Assembly: GCF_000143415.4 (NCBI RefSeq)
Contig: NW_003314265.1
Span: forward strand, 674,944-738,943
Direction of reading: 5' to 3'
Length of the DNA: 64,000 bases
Source: Selaginella moellendorffii
Lineage: Eukaryota > Streptophyta > Lycopodiopsida > Selaginellales > Selaginellaceae
In this document: positions 59,111 through 64,000 of the stretch, in pieces
Numbering within the stretch: position 1 is the first letter of the stretch
Layout: each line of letters starts with the position of its first letter
The notes under the pieces: generated by a model
Seen by the model: the letters and a program-made list of their open reading frames with translations, nothing else
What the model was told of the DNA's origin: nothing
Database searches by the model: none
Translations under genes and position numbers: made by a program

Positions 59111-59898
59111 TGTTGTCCAGCCTGTGTGTTGGCCAAACATTTGGTTTTCTTTGTCATGAGACTAAAGAATTTTTAAAGCATCCGCTCGCGCCAGAAGTGG
59201 ACGCTTCTCTCACGCGAGCACACCGCACCCAAAATCCCGTTTTATCTTGTGTCAAATTCCCCCAATGAGCATGCAGGATGTGCTACTCTCATTAGTCTAA
59301 CAACCATCAAGAAAAGTTTTACCATAACCATGGCTACCCCGGACCTGCGATCTGACGGCCACGAGCCTCCGGCCTCTATCGTTTTATTGTTGTAGATGTG
59401 CAACTATTAGTCTGTATTGTTGGCAAGTATCAGGAAGTAAAATACAGAAGAAACTCGAAATTATAACAAGAATTCCAGTGGCCAATCTTTAGCTGGACAA
59501 AACTACACTGCTAACCACATTCTTCATAAAATGCTGCGCATCAAAGCTGCTCAGTTGGGGCAAGCAAAATCAATTCCCCTTGTGTACAGTGAAACTAGTC
59601 CAAAAGAAAGACAAATACAAAAGAATGCTTTTGCTCAATCAAGAATGTTTTTGCTCGATCAAGAGCGCTCTTGGGAAGGCGTGGCCTTGATCATTTTATT
59701 GGACAGAGGTAACTGTGGAGCAACAATCAAGGTGGCAAAGCTCTAGGGGGGATGTTATAGTACTAGGATTTCTCCATAAAAAGCGCAGCCGATGCTTAAG
59801 CTAGCAAGAGAAAACTCTTTCTTTTCTGTCCAAGGAACAACATTTCATGAGACTTGGGCTCGCGAGCGCTCAAGCTAAAAAAGAATCGATCCGACTAA
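59111..59898. other. Intergenic, no gene recognised
   Basis: Transition from decayed repeats to the right gene island. No domain or RNA gene visible. Confidence 0.4.
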
Positions 59899-60153
59899 AG
59901 CTCGAGATATATAGAGCTGCGACGCGAGCAAGGCCACGAACACAACCTCGACTTCAGCTTCACCGATGCCTCTCCTTCCTGGCATGAAAAACGACGCTTC
60001 ATGCTCACAAACAACGAGCTCACCGATTTCTCATCGCTTTTGTCCCTGTTTCTATATAACAATGGCCAAGCTCCTATGAAAGATCTCACGAATATCTCTG
60101 CGCAGTCTCTCAAGACTCTCAAGTGCTTGCCTGCCCTGGAAGAAATAAGATGA
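59899..60153 (+). CDS. Possible terminal exon of an unknown gene
   Basis: 84 codons between a stop and a TGA at 60151, without internal ATG at the left end. The composition is protein-like (NLDFSFTDASPSWHEKRRF, then NELTDFSSLLSLFLYNN and LKTLKCLPALEEI). It faces the MinE gene tail to tail with 61 bp between stop codons. An upstream exon was not found. Low confidence. Confidence 0.25.
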   Translation, partial: SSRYIELRREQGHEHNLDFSFTDASPSWHEKRRFMLTNNELTDFSSLLSLFLYNNGQAPMKDLTNISAQSLKTLKCLPALEEIR

Positions 60154-60214
60154 CCACCACCCCTCTCTGGTCTTGCCACGATGTGAAAAAGTCTAGAACC
60201 TTAATCGTACCTCG

Positions 60215-60875
60215 TCACGATTCCTCGAGCTTGATCGCCACTGTGCGGGCTCCGCTATCACCCACGGGCTGGTACTCCAGGCCTTGTTCGATCTCTTTGC
60301 TAAACTCCTGGTACTCCGGCTTCACCCTTCGCACGGGGACCGTGACCGAGTAGACCGTCCCAAGCTCGGGGTCGGCCAGGACGTTGAGCTGGACCTTCTC
60401 CTCCGACTCGATCTCCACAAAGTCGGCCAAGGCGCCCACGATGTTGGTCACGATCTTCTTCTTGGCGTCGTCGGTGATGGAGCAGCGATCCGAGATGAGG
60501 ATCATTTTCAGCCGCTGCTTGGCGATCTCGGCATTGGACGCGAAGGGCCTGGCGGCGGCTGTATCCTCTGGAGGGAAGAGGATCTCCCAAGCACGGGCCA
60601 GGCGCTCCAAGAAACCCCCCGATCTCTTCTCCTCCTCGATGTCGAGGCGCTGGTGTTGTAAATCCTGTTCTAAGGCTCGAATCGGCTGTGCTGGTGAAGA
60701 TCGAAATCTGGAAGACAGGCGGGCGCTCCGCGGTGGCAGCTTGCGCGAGCCCGGAAAAGAGAAATTTCGATCCTACGCCAGGAAAACGATCAAAATGCTG
60801 ATTATCCACCGGTAATCGACTTACTTCCGCCAGGCAGCCTCCAATCCGTCCAGTGCAGTGAACTGATCGCAGCAT
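60215..60875 (-). CDS. MINE1: Plastid division-site factor MinE, two exons
   Basis: Nuclear gene for the plastid homolog of bacterial MinE, which with MinD places the FtsZ ring at mid-plastid. Exon 1 60825-60875 (17 codons, phase 0), intron 60773-60824 (52 bp), exon 2 60215-60772, giving 202 residues. The N-terminal 70 residues are Arg/Ser/Pro-rich and transit-peptide-like. The MinE core reads AKQRLKMILISDRC, then DAKKKIVTNIVGALADFVEI and DPELGTVYSVTVPVRRVKP. Typical plant lengths are about 220-240 residues, so this copy is slightly short in the variable leader and tail. The start fits a first exon ending LAE. It is divergent from the organellar DNA polymerase gene. Confidence 0.93.
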
Positions 60876-61086
60876 TCTCTCGCGATTTGGAAGAACCCTA
60901 GGAGGAGATTTTAGGGTTCTTCCTCACTAGTAAAAACGGCTAAATACCAGTGGTATATCGCCACGTGGAGTTATCACGCCAACGTGGATTTATGCCCGCA
61001 GTTCTCGCAAAAACGAATGGAGTTAAACCCCAGAGCCCTAACCTCGGGGTTTTGGCGTTCTTCATGAAGCAGCAGCAGCGCCTTGG
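60876..61086. promoter_or_regulatory. Shared upstream region of MinE and organellar DNA polymerase
   Basis: 211 bp between two divergent start codons, too short for two independent large promoters. It contains GCCACGTGGAG at 60960-60969 (a G-box-like CACGTG core) and ACGTGGA at 60982. Regulation of both genes from here is inferred from position. Confidence 0.5.
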
Positions 61087-64000
61087 ATGTTTGGGGCCAG
61101 CGCTTGGAAGTGGAGAGCGGTGAGTGTGAGAAGAATGGCATTAGGAGCGATAGGACCAGTGCCGCCATGGCCAAGCAGCAGCGCGGCGATTCCTGGGAGA
61201 AATTCGCGATTTCGCCCCTCATCGTGCTCGCAATCCTTCTCAGCAGTGCCCGTGAAGACTCTCCCAGCGCCAGAAGAGGAAGAGCTTGCGTTATTTCGGT
61301 ACGCTCCCAGTTTTCTCGAAAGTTTTCTAGTTCTTATTGGCGCTTTGTTAAATGCAGGCTTTACAGAGAGAAATACTATGCCAATTCGATCAGCATTCAA
61401 GTCCCTGTGAGGCACACTATCTCGCTGCAAGAGCCAAAAGGAAAGTCGCCATTCAGTTCGAGTACTACCAAGGAAACACCCGGAGCAACGCCACCTCGCT
61501 CGGAGAGCGCGTCCATATCCAGGCAGAAGAATTACAGTGATTCTTTGCTAACTCATCCCCCTCCTGTGGAGCCCCGTGTTGCTGCTCCGGAGTTCACGCA
61601 GAGGAACTTTGTAAGTTTCCCACGAAGACAGGTTCCTCAGTTTCAGCCCAGATGTGCTCCACAAAATGGAAGCCTGCTACAAGAGAAGAGTCGAACCGCA
61701 AGGAAAGTCGAAGTTCATGCGGCAGAGACACAGACGAAACCAGCTCCTCCTCCACCTCAACCAGTGGTGCAAAAGCCTTCACCACAAGCTCGGACTGTGC
61801 CTCCAGCTATTCAGCCGAAGAGACGGCTTCCGACTCAAATCCCACTGAACAAAAAGGCAGCACCAGTGTTTACGTGGGACATCACCCTGAATGACGACAT
61901 TCTCGTAGTAGAAAACGAGAAGAGTGCAGAGAAGGTGGTGAAGCTGCTGATGGAGAAGTATAAGGATGAAGTTCATGCTTGTGACACAGAGGTATTTGGT
62001 TCTGGTCTGTTTACCTCCGCTTGCCTGCTAACGAGCTGTTTCTCCTTCATGCAGGTTGCGGATATTGATGTCAAAAAGGAGAGTCCCGTTGGTCATGGAA
62101 AGCTTACGTGCTTCAGCATCTATTGCGGAGTAAACGTGGACTTCGGTGGTGGAAAGTCCCGAGTCTGGGTGGATTTGCTCAATGGTGGACCAGGAATTTT
62201 GGATGTCTTCAGGCCTTACTTTGAGAACGCAGAAATCAAAAAGGTATTTGATAAAAAAAAACAAAAAAAACCCGTAATGTCTCTTACGATGTCCTGTTTC
62301 TGCAGATCTGGCACAACTACAGCTTTGATAAGCACATTCTCGGGAACTATGGTATCAAAGCTGCTGGTTTTTATGCCGACACGATGCACCTTGCCCGCCT
62401 CTGGGATTCTGCACGGGGAGGACTTGGTTATTCGCTGGAAGCGCTGACCGCTGATCCGAAGGTTATGGACGACAGGCCATTACAGAATGGCAAGACGTCG
62501 ATGAAGGATCTGTTCGCAATTACAAACGTGAAGAAAGATGGCAGTGAAGGGAAGCTGAAGGTTATTCCACCCGTGGAAGAGCTCCAAACGTCAAAAGACA
62601 CCCGTGACAAATGGATTTACTACTCGGCGCACGACTCGGTTTGTACATGGCACTTGTGGTCATCGCTCAAGAAGAAGCTGCAGAAGGCTTCATGGTATAT
62701 GGAAGGCGATAAGAGGGGTAACATGTACCAGTTTTACGAACTCTACTGGCGGCATTTCGGAGATGTTCTCGTCCAAATGGAAGCCGAAGGCATGCGGGTT
62801 GACACAGTACATCTTGCGGAAGTTGAGAAGGTTGCGCTTAATCAGAAGCAGCTCTCCGTAAGCCGCTTCCAGAAATGGGCTTCTCAGTACTGCCCCGACG
62901 CAATGTACATGAATGTTTGCAGTGACGTCCAAATTCGACAAATTTTGTTCGGGGGAACTTCTAACAAGTAAGCTTCTCCAACGCTTTTCGTGATTCATTC
63001 ATTTAATTACCATTTCCCTTTTGCAGAAAGGATCCTTCAGTTTCGTACCCAAAAGAGCGGACTTTCAAAGTTCCAAACTCCGATAATTATCTAGAACCGG
63101 GTGCGAAGACCGTGAAAAAGTATCGATCTATATCGTTGGAAGGCATTGACGTCCAACTTCCTGTTGAAACATTCACTCCATCGGGTTGGCCGGCGGTCAG
63201 TGGTGCAGTTTTGAAATCTCTTGCCGGCAACGTCGTCACAGACTACGACGAAGAAGAGGACGAGGCGGAATTCTCTCCCGAGGCTTCCACTTTTATTACA
63301 TCCGGTGGTGTCGAAGGGACTGACGGAGATAAAAGTGAAGACTTGTCAGCTTATGGAAAAGCATATGGCGCTTTTGGGGGTGGAGAAGAAGGCAAGAAGG
63401 CGTGCATGGCAATTGCTGCGCTCTGTGAGCTATCCTCCATCGATACGCTAATATCAAACTTTATCCAACCTTTACAGGTATACTTTTATTTCAATCATTG
63501 CTTTGTTTATTAACGGTGCTCTACAGAATGGCCAAATTCTTGGTCCGGACGGTCGCGTTCATTGTTCCCTCAATATAAACACAGAGACTGGACGTCTGTC
63601 TGCTAGAAGACCAAATTTACAGGCAAGTTTACAAAGATCATCTTTCTTGAACATAGTGTGGTAACTTTTGTCTGCAGAACCAACCTGCTTTGGAAAAAGA
63701 TCGCTACAAAATCCGAAAAGCATTTATCGCCCCTCCTGGGAAGTCTTTGATTGTTGCGGACTACGGACAGGTATATTTGTTTGTTTCTTCAACCTCATAG
63801 TTGTTTGCGATCTCGTTGGACAGTTGGAACTTAGAATCCTCGCTCACATGAGTGGCTGCAAAAGCATGCTGGAGGCGTTCGAAGCTGGTGGTGACTTCCA
63901 TTCGAGAACAGCGCTAAACATGTATCCTCACGTCCGCAAAGCTGTAGAGACCGGAGAAGTCCTTCTGGAATGGTCTGGGGAAGGCAAGTCGCCAGTCCCG
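61087..64000 (+). CDS. POP: Plant organellar DNA polymerase (family A), partial
   Basis: Replicates and repairs plastid and/or mitochondrial DNA. Eight exons are visible: 61087-61298, 61358-61991, 62055-62243, 62306-62967, 63027-63477, 63527-63622, 63678-63770, 63824-64000+ (838 residues so far, running off the window). The first 60 residues are Arg/Ser-rich, transit-peptide-like. 3'-5' exonuclease motifs: Exo I D280-T-E282, Exo II N349..D353, Exo III Y451..D455. Polymerase motif A begins VADYGQLELR with catalytic Asp at 776, preceded by GRLSARRPNLQNQP. Residues 490-700 hold a lineage-variable acidic insert (YDEEEDEAEF). Intron 63623-63677 starts with GC instead of GT. No frame defects seen. 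Confidence 0.95.

Noticed and set aside
60300-60875. 191-codon frame starting at the MinE ATG without splicing
   Set aside because: It reads through the 52-bp intron and leaves the MinE frame. The spliced model gives the conserved MinE core.
61083-62447. Single-exon 454-codon polymerase frame
   Set aside because: It crosses intron sequence that happens to stay open (61992-62054) and misses the transit-peptide exon frame. Splice signals and exonuclease motif continuity support the multi-exon model.

Overview
The window looks like nuclear DNA of a land plant, most likely a lycophyte close to Selaginella. This is an inference from very short introns (many 49-63 bp), nuclear genes for plastid and mitochondrial proteins, TTTAGGG-type repeats and chromoviral Ty3/gypsy elements. 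Seven cellular genes sit in two compact islands (about 4.7-14.7 kb and 60.2-64 kb). Between them lies about 45 kb of nested transposable elements and AT-rich decayed sequence. I reconstructed exon models by hand from reading frame, GT/GC..AG borders and protein-family similarity.

Left island: the window opens inside a decayed minus-strand Ty3/gypsy element (1-3.7 kb). It is followed by a mitochondrial phosphate carrier (minus), a broken partial copy of plastid RPL24, a tRNA-Ser(CGA), the intact plastid RPL24 gene (minus), a PHD-finger plus BAH-domain nuclear protein (plus) and a GT64-family glycosyltransferase (plus). Right island: plastid division factor MinE (minus) lies head to head, 211 bp apart, with a plant organellar DNA polymerase (plus) that runs off the window.

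The repeat block holds: (1) a decayed chromodomain Ty3/gypsy element at 17284-26951 with both LTRs and a 5-bp target duplication, carrying a nested TRIM (21578-22172) and a nested solo LTR (22605-24324); (2) a solo LTR at 27833-28965; (3) a 19.3-kb unit at 30462-49770 bounded by inverted repeats of about 27 bp; (4) inside it, a 7.6-kb non-coding LTR element (40438-48036); (5) LTR and gag fragments at 49.8-53.1 kb.

The most interesting object is the 30462-49770 unit. It encodes a DUF7869/DDE-like transposase-type protein, a small acidic protein, a ParB/sulfiredoxin-fold-like protein and an FCP1/NIF-like HAD-domain protein. It is also peppered with more than twenty copies of a 22-bp dyad whose consensus is a perfect palindrome. 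The dyads stay within the unit, are absent from the nested LTR element, and fall in non-coding DNA, introns and even reading frames. I read it as a large, previously uncharacterised cargo-carrying DNA transposon, now decayed by frameshifts. A diverged relative of its small acidic gene survives at 55.8 kb, outside the unit.
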